Source of the DNA: Acidobacteriaceae bacterium
GTDB taxonomy: Bacteria > Acidobacteriota > Terriglobia > Terriglobales > Acidobacteriaceae
Assembly: GCA_003160215.1 (NCBI GenBank)
Contig: PLQW01000154.1
Coordinates: 45,012 to 109,011 of the forward strand
DNA: 64,000 nt
Direction of reading: 5' to 3'
Shown here: positions 11,154 through 18,786 of the stretch, piece after piece
Layout: every line of letters starts with the position of its first letter
Numbering within the stretch: the first letter of the stretch is position 1
Translations under genes and position numbers: made by a program
Notes under the pieces: model-generated
What the model saw: the letters and a program-made list of their open reading frames with translations, nothing else
Told to the model about the DNA's origin: nothing
The model's database searches: none

Positions 11154-12155
11154 TCACCGGTTCGAAAGCAGCTCGCGCGCGATGCGCGCGTATAGATCAA
11201 TCGCCTCCAGCAATTGCCGCTTCTCGATGTACTCGCCTTCGGTGTGGGCCACGTGGATTGAGCCGGGACCAATGAGCAGTGGCTTGCCCCAGTTCGTCAG
11301 CGCGGGAATGTCGGTGGTAAAGGCGGCAATCATGGTCTCGATGCCGGGGACAGTAGTGAACTCCATGTAGGGGATCTCAAGTTTGAACTCGGCTTCGGCT
11401 TTGCCGGCGACTGCGGCGGCGATCTGCTGCCGCAACTCCTGCGCCGGTCCGACCAGGCGAAAGAGCAGATGCGCACGCGCGTGGTCGGGAATGACGTTGG
11501 GCGCACGGCCTCCTTCGATGAGGCCGATGTTCATGGTGCATGGGCCGGCCTTGGGATTGTTGGGCAGATCGAGCGTGCGAAGGTTTTCCAGAGCATCGAG
11601 GAGCTTTTCGATCGCCGACTCACCCAGCTCGGGATAGGCCGAGTGCGCCATCCTGCCGCGCGCCACCAGCTCGACGCGCAGCGTGCCTTTCGACGCCACC
11701 GCCAGCTTGTTCTCGGTAGGCTCGCCGTTGATGAGGAACTTCGTGCCGCGAGGCTGCTGGTTGGCGGTCTGCGCGCCCTGACTGTCGCGCTCCTCGCCGA
11801 CCAGAAAAAGCAGACCCACGTGGAGGGATTCGCCCTTCAGCTTTTCGGCGGCTGCGATCTGCGCCACGATGATGCCCTTGGCGTCGCAGGAGCCGCGTCC
11901 GTAGATGCGGTCGCCGGCCTCGGAGGAAGGCACGAATGGCGGCACCGTGTCCATGTGGGTGGAAAATACCAGATCCGGCTGGGGATGGCCGGGTTGGGTC
12001 GCCCAAACGTTGAAGCGATCGCCCTCGACCTTCATGCGCTCAACTTCATAGCCAAGCTGCGCCAGTTCACAGGCGAGTAGCTCCGCTACCGCGGCTTCTT
12101 GTCCAGTGGTGGACTCGATGTCGATCAGCTTGCGTGTGAGGGCAAAAACGTCCAT
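11154..12155 (-). CDS. M20 family metallo-amidohydrolase (ArgE/DapE type)
   Basis: 333 residues from ATG at 12155. Metal and catalytic residues of the family are visible: STHMDTVPPF (His and Asp), GRGSCDAKG (bridging Asp), VGEERDSQG (catalytic Glu and ligand Glu), LINGEPTEN and, at the end, HVAHTEGEYI (last His). The central lid/dimer domain contains RMAHSAYPELGESAI. It removes an acyl or amino-acid group from a small substrate; acetylornithine deacetylase or succinyl-diaminopimelate desuccinylase are the named relatives, but the sequence does not tell which. Frame upstream to 12374 is Arg-rich and unlike protein, and is excluded. There are no arginine or lysine genes nearby. Confidence 0.9.
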   Translation of the reverse strand: MDVFALTRKLIDIESTTGQEAAVAELLACELAQLGYEVERMKVEGDRFNVWATQPGHPQPDLVFSTHMDTVPPFVPSSEAGDRIYGRGSCDAKGIIVAQIAAAEKLKGESLHVGLLFLVGEERDSQGAQTANQQPRGTKFLINGEPTENKLAVASKGTLRVELVARGRMAHSAYPELGESAIEKLLDALENLRTLDLPNNPKAGPCTMNIGLIEGGRAPNVIPDHARAHLLFRLVGPAQELRQQIAAAVAGKAEAEFKLEIPYMEFTTVPGIETMIAAFTTDIPALTNWGKPLLIGPGSIHVAHTEGEYIEKRQLLEAIDLYARIARELLSNR

Positions 12156-12192
12156 CTGCGAAGGATAGCGTATTGCGGCGCCCCGCCGCAGG

Positions 12193-12414
12193 GTGAGAGT
12201 TGTTTCCGCTATCGGGGTCCTTCGACTGCGGCGGCCCGGGGGCCGTCTCCTGGTGACGGGCATCGCCTGGGTGGTCGCGTTCAGGGCCATGCGTCCGAGC
12301 AGCCGGTGGGGACAAGTCGTGGGTAACATTGTTTCGGAATGGACGCAGATCCTGGGGCTCGTCCTGATGACCAAGCGGCTGCTCGAAGTCGGCTCGAAAG
12401 AGAGTGCGCGCTAA
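12193..12414 (+). CDS. Possible small membrane-associated protein or C-terminal remnant
   Basis: A 73-codon frame from GTG. The first 20 residues are Arg-rich and unconvincing; the rest, LLVTGIAWVVAF, then SSRWGQVVGNIVSEWTQIL and MTKRLLEVGSKES, reads like genuine protein with one hydrophobic helix. No ribosome site is clear. It may be the 3' end of a small membrane protein whose start was lost, or a short gene with a later start. The family is not recognised. Confidence 0.3.
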   Translation: MRVVSAIGVLRLRRPGGRLLVTGIAWVVAFRAMRPSSRWGQVVGNIVSEWTQILGLVLMTKRLLEVGSKESAR

Positions 12415-12430
12415 AATGAGGGTATTACGA

Positions 12431-12529
12431 AATGGGTGCCGCCGCTCCGCGGCTCCGCGAAGTTTTCCACTTGACCAGGCGCTCGCGCGCCTGGCTCACC
12501 CCATTACCGCCGGGCATACGGAGCGGCAG
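12431..12529. repeat. Nested palindromic element upstream of a small membrane protein
   Basis: The centre is a perfect hairpin at 12475-12494, CCAGGCGC/GCGCCTGG with loop TCGC. Outside it, tgccgccgctccg at 12437-12449 pairs with cggagcggcag at 12519-12529. There is no T-run after the stem, so this is not a standard terminator. It resembles the other GC-rich intergenic repeats of the window. Confidence 0.5.
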
Positions 12530-12562
12530 TAAACGCATCCTAATAAGATCAAGGGAGGATCA

Positions 12563-12784
12563 ATGCGTCCATTAGCTTGGATCGGAATTGTCGTACTGGT
12601 GCTGGGAATTCTCTCATTCGTCGTGCCGTTTCCCACCAGCCAATCCCATGGCATCAAAATGGGAGATGCTTCCGTAGGCATCACCACCCACCACGATGAA
12701 AAGCTATCGCCCGCAATCGGGGGTGTGCTTTGCGCCGCCGGAGTGGTGTTGCTGATTGCGGGATCGCGGAAGGCCGCTGCGTAA
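12563..12784 (+). CDS. Small two-helix membrane protein
   Basis: 73 residues with a good ribosome site (AGGGAGG, 6 nt before ATG). Two hydrophobic helices, LAWIGIVVLVLGILSFVV at the start and IGGVLCAAGVVLLIAG near the end, flank a polar loop containing VGITTHHDEKLSP. The layout resembles DUF3185-type proteins, but the identity is not certain. The short His pair in the loop could face the periplasm. Its role is unknown. Confidence 0.7.
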   Translation: MRPLAWIGIVVLVLGILSFVVPFPTSQSHGIKMGDASVGITTHHDEKLSPAIGGVLCAAGVVLLIAGSRKAAA

Positions 12785-12928
12785 TTGTTAAGCCGGCTTC
12801 GCAGTTGTGCCTGCGCGGATCGGCGTTTCGGTGACCCGGACGTGTGGAGATGCCATTCGCAGAAACGACGCCGAAGCCATGCTCGTTGCTTTATACGGGC
12901 GATGAAGACTTCAGTTCCGCGTTGACGG

Positions 12929-14194
12929 CTATTCGTACCGCAAGGCTTCGACTGGATCGAGCCGGGAGGCTTTCACCGCCGGATAGATTCCGAAGAACAG
13001 GCCGACGCTCATCGCCATCAACACCGCGGCAACTACCGCCCAGATGGGGACCGAAGTGGGCATCGAAGGGAAGACCAGCGGCAGGGCGGCAGACGCAGCC
13101 ACTCCCAGCAAGACTCCCACCAGCCCACCCAGGCCGGTCAGCACCACGGCTTCGGTAAGGAACTGGCGGATCACGTCGCCCCGCCGCGCGCCAATCGCTT
13201 TACGTATCCCGATCTCGTGCGTGCGCTCGGTTACCGACATCAGCATGATGTTCATCACACCGACACCGCCAACCAGCAAGCCAATCGAGCTGACCACAAT
13301 GGTCATCAGCGCCACCGTGCTCATGATCTGGCGGAAGTTGTCGGCGATGGCTTCGGCGCTGCTCAGACCGAAATTGTCTGGCTTGTCGAAGGGGACGTTG
13401 CGCCGCCGTCGCAGCAGGCCGCGGACCTCATCTTCCGCTTCATCCTTGTGGCCGGCATAGGCCTCCGCTCCCAGAAAGTGCTCGTCGGCTGCAGGGTAAT
13501 GCTTGCGATAGGCGTTGTAAGGAACTTTGACCACGCGATCGGCGGTCTCATCCTTGAAGAGCTCGCCTTTGCGCTTCTCCAGCACGCCGATGACCTGATA
13601 GGCAACGCCGTCCACCAGAATGGTTTTGCCGAGGCCGTCGTGAGCGGGAAAAAAGTTCTTGTCGATTTCGTCGCCGATGACCGCGACGTCCAGCCTGTGG
13701 GAGTCTTCAAACTCGGTAAAGAAGCGGCCTTGCGACACGTGCGCGTTGTACACATCAGGATAGGAAGTGGTGGCGCCGCTGTAATCGAGGTTGGAAATCT
13801 CCTTGGAGCCGTAGCGTGCGACTTGTAAAGCCCCCGGCCCTCCACGTTGGTCGGGATTGAAGCGGGGGAAAATCTCCGCCGTCACGTACTTGACGTGCGG
13901 GCACTCTTCCTGGATGGCCTTGGCGTCTTCCAGGCTCAGCGGCTTGCGGGCGCGCTGTTCCGCCGTCATGCGTCCGAAAGAAATGCCCATGTCGAAGCGA
14001 AAGATGAAGAGCGTGTTGGTGCCGTAATCGTCGAGATAGCCCGACACGTCGCGACTGACGCCGACCAGGATGGAGGCGACAAAGATCATGGCCGCGACGC
14101 CAATCACCACCCCCAACACGGTCAGGAAGGAGCGGGTCTTGTGCTCGCGCACTGTCTCCAAGGCCATCCGCGAGTTTTCACCAAAGTTCAGCAT
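12929..14194 (-). CDS. MacB/FtsX-type ABC transporter permease (second of a pair)
   Basis: 421 residues: TM1 at about 22-50 after the cytoplasmic MALETVREHKTRSFLTVLG start, a large periplasmic MacB_PCD domain to about 290, then three TM helices of the FtsX domain with the conserved TERTHEIGIRKAIGARR loop and a final PVEALRYE. Such proteins form the membrane part of mechanotransmission ABC systems exporting lipoproteins, peptides or antibiotics. The gene lies 105 bp after the related permease upstream and both are on the minus strand. No ATPase gene is present on either side, so the pair must use one encoded elsewhere or be an orphan. Confidence 0.9.
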   Translation of the reverse strand: MLNFGENSRMALETVREHKTRSFLTVLGVVIGVAAMIFVASILVGVSRDVSGYLDDYGTNTLFIFRFDMGISFGRMTAEQRARKPLSLEDAKAIQEECPHVKYVTAEIFPRFNPDQRGGPGALQVARYGSKEISNLDYSGATTSYPDVYNAHVSQGRFFTEFEDSHRLDVAVIGDEIDKNFFPAHDGLGKTILVDGVAYQVIGVLEKRKGELFKDETADRVVKVPYNAYRKHYPAADEHFLGAEAYAGHKDEAEDEVRGLLRRRRNVPFDKPDNFGLSSAEAIADNFRQIMSTVALMTIVVSSIGLLVGGVGVMNIMLMSVTERTHEIGIRKAIGARRGDVIRQFLTEAVVLTGLGGLVGVLLGVAASAALPLVFPSMPTSVPIWAVVAAVLMAMSVGLFFGIYPAVKASRLDPVEALRYE

Positions 14195-14203
14195 AAAAAA
14201 CCA

Positions 14204-14300
14204 GGGGCTAGGTGTTAGGGGCGAGTGGGTAGTGGGTGGATTGTGTCTCTGGTCGCGTCATCATCTCTTCCCTAATCCCTAACCCCTGACCCCTAGCCCC
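14204..14300. repeat. Imperfect inverted repeat between the two permease genes
   Basis: Arms at 14204-14221 (ggggctaggtgttagggg) and 14283-14300 (cccctgacccctagcccc) pair at 16 of 18 positions; the second arm reaches the stop codon of the upstream permease. The intervening text is also made of ccctaa/cccta repeats. It could fold in the mRNA between the genes and set their ratio. Confidence 0.55.
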
Positions 14301-15562
14301 TAGTTCTCGTACCGCAACGCCTCGATCGGGTCCAGTCGCGCCGCTTTGCGCGCGGGATAGACGCCAAAGAATATTCCCACCGCTGACGAGATTGCGATCG
14401 CCAGCACCACCGCGGAGATGGGCACCGCCATCGGCACCGGGGTTGTGCTGCGCACGATGACCGACAGAATCCATGCGATCAGAACGCCGATGGCGCCGCC
14501 CACCACCGCCATCACCGTCGATTCGACCAGAAACTGCATGAGAATGTCGCGCTTCCTTGCTCCGAGCGACTTACGTATACCGATCTCCCGGGTCCGTTCC
14601 GTGACCGACGCCAGCATTACGTTCATGATCACGACTCCGCCGATCACCAGAAAAATCGAGACCAGCCCTACCATGCCGGAAGCCAGCGTGCCCGTGAGGC
14701 TCTGCCATAGGCCCATCAAACTGTCGCTGCCCAGGATGCCGAAGTTGTCATCGTCGTTGGGGGCGAGGTGGCGGCGTGACCGCATCAGGACTCGGGTTTC
14801 TTCCTGCGTGCGGGCAAGCCACTCCGCCCCGCGCGCCTGAATGTTGACGCTCAACGAATTATTGCGCCCGTACATCTTTAGCCAGGTCTCGATGGGTATA
14901 TAGACGAAGTTGTCCTGCGATTGTCCGAAGGTGTTGCCGATTTTTTTTGCGACCCCGACCACTTGGAACTCTTCCCCATCGATCGCCATGGTTTTGCCTA
15001 GAGGATCGGTATTGGCAAAGAGCTTGTCGGCCACATCGGCGCCGATCATGCAAACCATGTCGCGGTGCTGATTATCGCTGTCGGTAATATACCGTCCAGT
15101 CGCGACCTCTTCCACGTCCATGTCCCCAATGTTGGCCGTCACTCCCCGGATATTGACATCCTCTAGGTTTTGACGCTCGGCGCGGACCTTTGCCGTGCGC
15201 CGCGCTTCCACTCCCACAGCTTTGGGAAGCTTCAGATTGCCGCGCATCGCCTCGAAGTCCTCCCAGGTAATGTCGCGATTACGCCGGGTCGCCTTCAGCA
15301 ACTCCTTCGAATCGCTGATGATGGGAAACTTCATGACCAGAAAGACATTGGATCCCAGGTTGGCGATGCGGATGGCGAAATAGCCGTTCATCCCGGCGAT
15401 GAGAGCGACCACCAGAATGAGCGTGGAAACCGACAGAATAATGCCCAGCAACATGAGAAACGAGCGCAGCTTGTGCGCCAGCATGGTTTGCAGCGCGATT
15501 AGGGTCGGCTCGCGGAAGAAGCTGCCGTGACGAAAAGTGCGCTTAGAAGTTGAAGAATCCAT
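14300..15562 (-). CDS. MacB/FtsX-type ABC transporter permease (first of a pair)
   Basis: 420 residues with the same plan as its downstream partner: N-terminal TM after IALQTMLAHKLRSFLMLLG, a periplasmic MacB_PCD domain (with VCMIGADVADKLF and EFQVVGVAKKIGNTFG), three C-terminal TM helices, the TERTREIGIRKSLGARKRD coupling loop and the end PIEALRYEN. The two proteins probably form a heterodimeric permease. The gene is preceded by 550 bp of repeat-rich DNA. As with its partner, the MacB-type ATPase is missing from the locus. Confidence 0.9.
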   Translation of the reverse strand: MDSSTSKRTFRHGSFFREPTLIALQTMLAHKLRSFLMLLGIILSVSTLILVVALIAGMNGYFAIRIANLGSNVFLVMKFPIISDSKELLKATRRNRDITWEDFEAMRGNLKLPKAVGVEARRTAKVRAERQNLEDVNIRGVTANIGDMDVEEVATGRYITDSDNQHRDMVCMIGADVADKLFANTDPLGKTMAIDGEEFQVVGVAKKIGNTFGQSQDNFVYIPIETWLKMYGRNNSLSVNIQARGAEWLARTQEETRVLMRSRRHLAPNDDDNFGILGSDSLMGLWQSLTGTLASGMVGLVSIFLVIGGVVIMNVMLASVTERTREIGIRKSLGARKRDILMQFLVESTVMAVVGGAIGVLIAWILSVIVRSTTPVPMAVPISAVVLAIAISSAVGIFFGVYPARKAARLDPIEALRYEN

Positions 15563-15688
15563 GCACCGAACCGCTGAGTTTGGGTATTTTCACGTCTCCC
15601 GCCAACACGGACGCATCCCTACGTACGTAAAATCCCGGTAATTTGTTTCAGTGGAGACAGTTTAATCCTGAAATCGTATCGGGCGATA

Positions 15689-15729
15689 GAGCGTGCGTGA
15701 GAACGTGTTTTGAGTTCTCACACACGCTC
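15689..15729. repeat. Compact palindrome of the gtgtgtgagaac family
   Basis: gagcgtgcgtgagaac at 15689-15704 and gttctcacacacgctc at 15714-15729 are inverted copies with one mismatch around a 9-nt loop. It is an arm-to-arm version of the larger elements with the middle removed. A separate small hairpin, gccggctgaagccggc, and a pair gttgtcattcc...ggatgacaa follow before 15880. I see no gene in 15563-16112. Confidence 0.7.
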
Positions 15730-15898
15730 GAAAAGCCCGAAACGCAGATCCCTCGCCGGCTGAAGCCGGCTCTCAATGACAACAACGCAAACAAAGGACT
15801 TAGCCGGACGATCTTGCAGAGTTGTCATTCCTGTTTCAACCTGCTCCAGCAGGTCCGTTGCTCGGGATGACAATGATAAAGGGCTTAGACGCGGGCCT

Positions 15899-16041
15899 AA
15901 AGAGGGTGTGTGAGAACTGTGTCGTCCCTTAACCACCCCAACAAGCGCAAAAGCGGCGAACTGGGGACCCCGCCTACGGCGCTGGACTTTCACCCATCCA
16001 GTCCAGTGGCAAATGCCACGTTTGGTTCTCGCACACGCTCT
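15899..16041. repeat. Inverted-repeat element, copy 2
   Basis: Left arm aaagagggtgtgtgagaac at 15899-15917, right arm ggttctcgcacacgctct at 16024-16041. The right end, read inversely, matches the left end of the copy at 4674 (gagaaccaaac, then tggcattt), so the two are true relatives in opposite order. It lies 72 bp after the stop of the cysteine-rich gene. Confidence 0.7.
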
Positions 16042-16112
16042 GAAAGGCCCGCACTACTTGTACGTCCGTTTTTCAGCAGCCGGTCCAAGCCGCTACCCCG
16101 AAGGTTTAGGCT

Positions 16113-18371
16113 TCATGGCAAAATGCCAATGGTGACCTGTACCGCGTAATTGTGCCCATCATCGCCCACGCAATTCAGGTTGAAGGTCTGGCTCTGGCCG
16201 GCGATCAAGGACAGCGTTAGGAAGCCCGACTCATCCGTGGAATAGGATATCCCGGCCCCAACTACCACGCAGCCATTGTCTTTGACGCCTTCGGCAACCC
16301 ACCATAGGTCGACACTATCGGTTGAGTGTACCGTCGTAGTCACATAGGTTGGCGACTTGATATAGGTACCATCGTGCGCCTCTTCAGCGCCTACCTGGTT
16401 CATGATCGCCTGCATCCTGAGGAGCGTGGGAGAAGTATTCCCTATCGTATAGGTCAGGCTGGCGCTCATTTCGCCATCGCAGTAGAGATCGAAGCGGTAG
16501 AAGCCATCCTTGTCCAGAGGTCCTATGTCCACGAACTGGTCCGCAAGACTCCAGTTGCTGGCTGTCGTAACTAGATTGGGAGATACAACTCCAGGCGGAA
16601 AAGTCGCCTCGATGGCGCACGAGACGAACGAAGCGTCGGCGCCCCAACTAATAACCGGCGCCGAGCCTGCGGCCAGCGGATAAGGACTGGCATCGTTGGG
16701 CGGATCGGAAACGTACTGCCTGGGACTGAAGTTAGAAGCGATCCAAGCTCCCTTGTCCGGGGAAGGATTGGGATTCAACGAGGCCAGACGCTCGCGGCAG
16801 GGACCTACGCATTGTGCCGGCTTACCTTTCTCGATCTCGCCGGGACAATCGCTCTTCTTGCCACAAGCTTTACCGTCGTTCGCGCCGCCAACGCACTTGC
16901 CACCCTTGCCTTGCTTGTCCATGCAGGCCTTCAGAAGGTTAAGGTCATCCAGATAGGTCTTGTCCCAATCGTCCGCATTGTCCAAGCCGTGCCCCGGAGG
17001 CATCCAGTAAGCGATCTGAAAGCCGGTGCCATCTTTGATCTTGGCAGGAGTGTCGAAGGTAGACTGAGGAGGAATGGCCTGCCCTGTGGACCAGTCCAAC
17101 CAATGCAGGAAAGTCTGATATTCATTGCCGGAACCAGGGATCCCCAGATTTTCAAACGGCAGATATGGGTCCTTGTCTGGCGTGTGAGCCCGGTCGTGTA
17201 TCTGGTGACACGCTGTGCAAGTTCGCGCGCTCGTGTTCGGAGGCAGGAATCCATCTCTGGCGATGGTGGTGAACGCAGGCTCCAGCCATTTCTTTGGCAA
17301 TCGCGTACCGTCATGCACATTGATGGCAACGTCAATGCCCCATCCTTCGTTCTTGTAGGGCCGGTTGGGACCATCCTTCAGATTAGCTTTATTCGGGTCG
17401 GCCTTCTTGTCCTTGGTATTAATCGTATTGTCGATCCACCGGCTGTTCATCCACGGCCCGTTATCGTGGCAGCGAACGCAGTTGAGCTTGGCTGTGTCGT
17501 AGGGTTGCCACCAGAACTTTTCGCCCTCAGCCGTTTCCGGAGCCGGTATGTGGGTCCCATCACAGCGGGGTTCGTCCGGTTTGCACGTCCCCTTGCCCGC
17601 GCAATCACTGTCGGACTTGCAACTCTTGGTCAGATCGCCGGTACAAGTTCCTGTGCAAGCTGAGTCGTTTGTTTGAAACCAGCAAGTCTGACCGTTCTTT
17701 TTGTTCTGAAAGATCATGGCAATGTCGGTAAAGTTCTTGTCACCGTCATCCCAGCTCGACTTCTTGCGGCACTGCAGCGCGCCGGTGACATCCTCGTTGG
17801 GCTTGCCGTCCAATCCCGTGAAGCCGCTAAGCTTCTGCAGGTAGCTGTTCCCATAACATTGCTTCCCCGAGTTGGGCAGCCACGTGGGGAAATCGCACGA
17901 ATCTGGGAAGGTGTCTAGGCGATCTCTGTTCTTGCCACTCCCATCTGAGACGCACTTCTCGTATAGTTCGGGATGCAAGAGGTCCTTCGGACAGTAGATG
18001 TCGAGAATCCTTCGCTTCGCCGGCGTTCCGGCGGTCCGTGACGTCACCAATTGGTAGCCGTCCTTGCACTGGTACACCTTGCCCTTACGCACGGTTTCAC
18101 TCAACGGCTTGATCTCCAGCTTTTGGTAGCAGGCGATGGCATACACCGTGATGTTGTTGTCGTTGGTGCACTCGAATGCGTCGCCCTTGTCATCGGTTCC
18201 ACAGATCGTGGGATCGGCGGTGCAGTCCTTGCCGTTCTTGGGCCCACCGGCGCAATACTTGGTTTTGGTTTGTGCCTGACTCGGGGTTGCGAACACCGCG
18301 AATACCGACAGGCTGAGGATCGCCGCGAAAACGTTGCCACAGAGCAGAGATAGGAAGCTGGAATTGCGCAT
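16113..18371 (-). CDS. Secreted cysteine-rich protein with two CxxCH motifs
   Basis: 752 residues from ATG at 18371, chosen for the ribosome site AAGGAGA 6 nt upstream. A Sec signal ends near residue 34 (SQAQ). At least three Cys-rich units of the type CxGGxxxGKxC...C (near 40, 240-260 and 485) recall small disulfide repeats of secreted proteins. Two haem-c attachment motifs are seen: CVRCH at about 298-302 and CTACH at about 385-389, with further His and Met nearby. The C-terminal 200 residues look like beta-sandwich domains. This may be an exported dihaem protein with a carbohydrate- or mineral-facing role; no known family is recognised. It is divergent from a sigma54 activator, with a sigma54-like site upstream. 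Confidence 0.8.
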   Translation of the reverse strand: MRNSSFLSLLCGNVFAAILSLSVFAVFATPSQAQTKTKYCAGGPKNGKDCTADPTICGTDDKGDAFECTNDNNITVYAIACYQKLEIKPLSETVRKGKVYQCKDGYQLVTSRTAGTPAKRRILDIYCPKDLLHPELYEKCVSDGSGKNRDRLDTFPDSCDFPTWLPNSGKQCYGNSYLQKLSGFTGLDGKPNEDVTGALQCRKKSSWDDGDKNFTDIAMIFQNKKNGQTCWFQTNDSACTGTCTGDLTKSCKSDSDCAGKGTCKPDEPRCDGTHIPAPETAEGEKFWWQPYDTAKLNCVRCHDNGPWMNSRWIDNTINTKDKKADPNKANLKDGPNRPYKNEGWGIDVAINVHDGTRLPKKWLEPAFTTIARDGFLPPNTSARTCTACHQIHDRAHTPDKDPYLPFENLGIPGSGNEYQTFLHWLDWSTGQAIPPQSTFDTPAKIKDGTGFQIAYWMPPGHGLDNADDWDKTYLDDLNLLKACMDKQGKGGKCVGGANDGKACGKKSDCPGEIEKGKPAQCVGPCRERLASLNPNPSPDKGAWIASNFSPRQYVSDPPNDASPYPLAAGSAPVISWGADASFVSCAIEATFPPGVVSPNLVTTASNWSLADQFVDIGPLDKDGFYRFDLYCDGEMSASLTYTIGNTSPTLLRMQAIMNQVGAEEAHDGTYIKSPTYVTTTVHSTDSVDLWWVAEGVKDNGCVVVGAGISYSTDESGFLTLSLIAGQSQTFNLNCVGDDGHNYAVQVTIGILP

Positions 18372-18513
18372 CGCCTTCTCCTTGTTGGCCCGGAATGCGG
18401 GGCACAACGTCGCTTTTTGGCGGACCTTTGTTACGCCGCGCGAACCGCGCTATTGGTCGTGACATGATCTCTGAAGGTCCGCTCCATCCGAACTCAGCGA
18501 CGCGGCTCACTCT

Positions 18514-18529
18514 TGCACCGCGTGTGCCA
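18514..18529 (-). promoter_or_regulatory. Sigma54-like -24/-12 promoter for the cysteine-rich gene
   Basis: On the minus strand the site reads TGGCACacgcgGTGCA. The invariant GG and GC dinucleotides are present with the required 10-nt separation; only the first T of TTGCA differs. The predicted start is about 130 bp before the ATG at 18371. Confidence 0.5.
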
Positions 18530-18675
18530 TTGCGCGGGCTTCTGCCGCCCCGCGCCCGTCATCCCCCGATTTCTAAGCGAGTTGCCGAACTAAAGGACTG
18601 CTCTGGCAGTGGCCGATTGTCGGGGAGTACGCTGTGCCGGATCAACCAAACGGTTTAAACCCTATCCGATTGGTT

Positions 18676-18691
18676 TGGCACCAAAGTTGTA
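18676..18691 (+). promoter_or_regulatory. Sigma54-like site before the activator gene
   Basis: TGGCACcaaagTTGTA has the -24 box exactly and the correct spacing, but the -12 box has GT in place of GC. It lies 96-111 bp before the ATG at 18787, on the coding strand, and would allow self-activation. Confidence 0.35.
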
Positions 18692-18786
18692 ACTTGTGCC
18701 CTTACTGGCGATATCCCTAGTCTGTGACACAGGTTAGAATGCAAGGGCCGATTCCTGGACGAAGAGCTTCCCCTGGAGCCCAGGCG

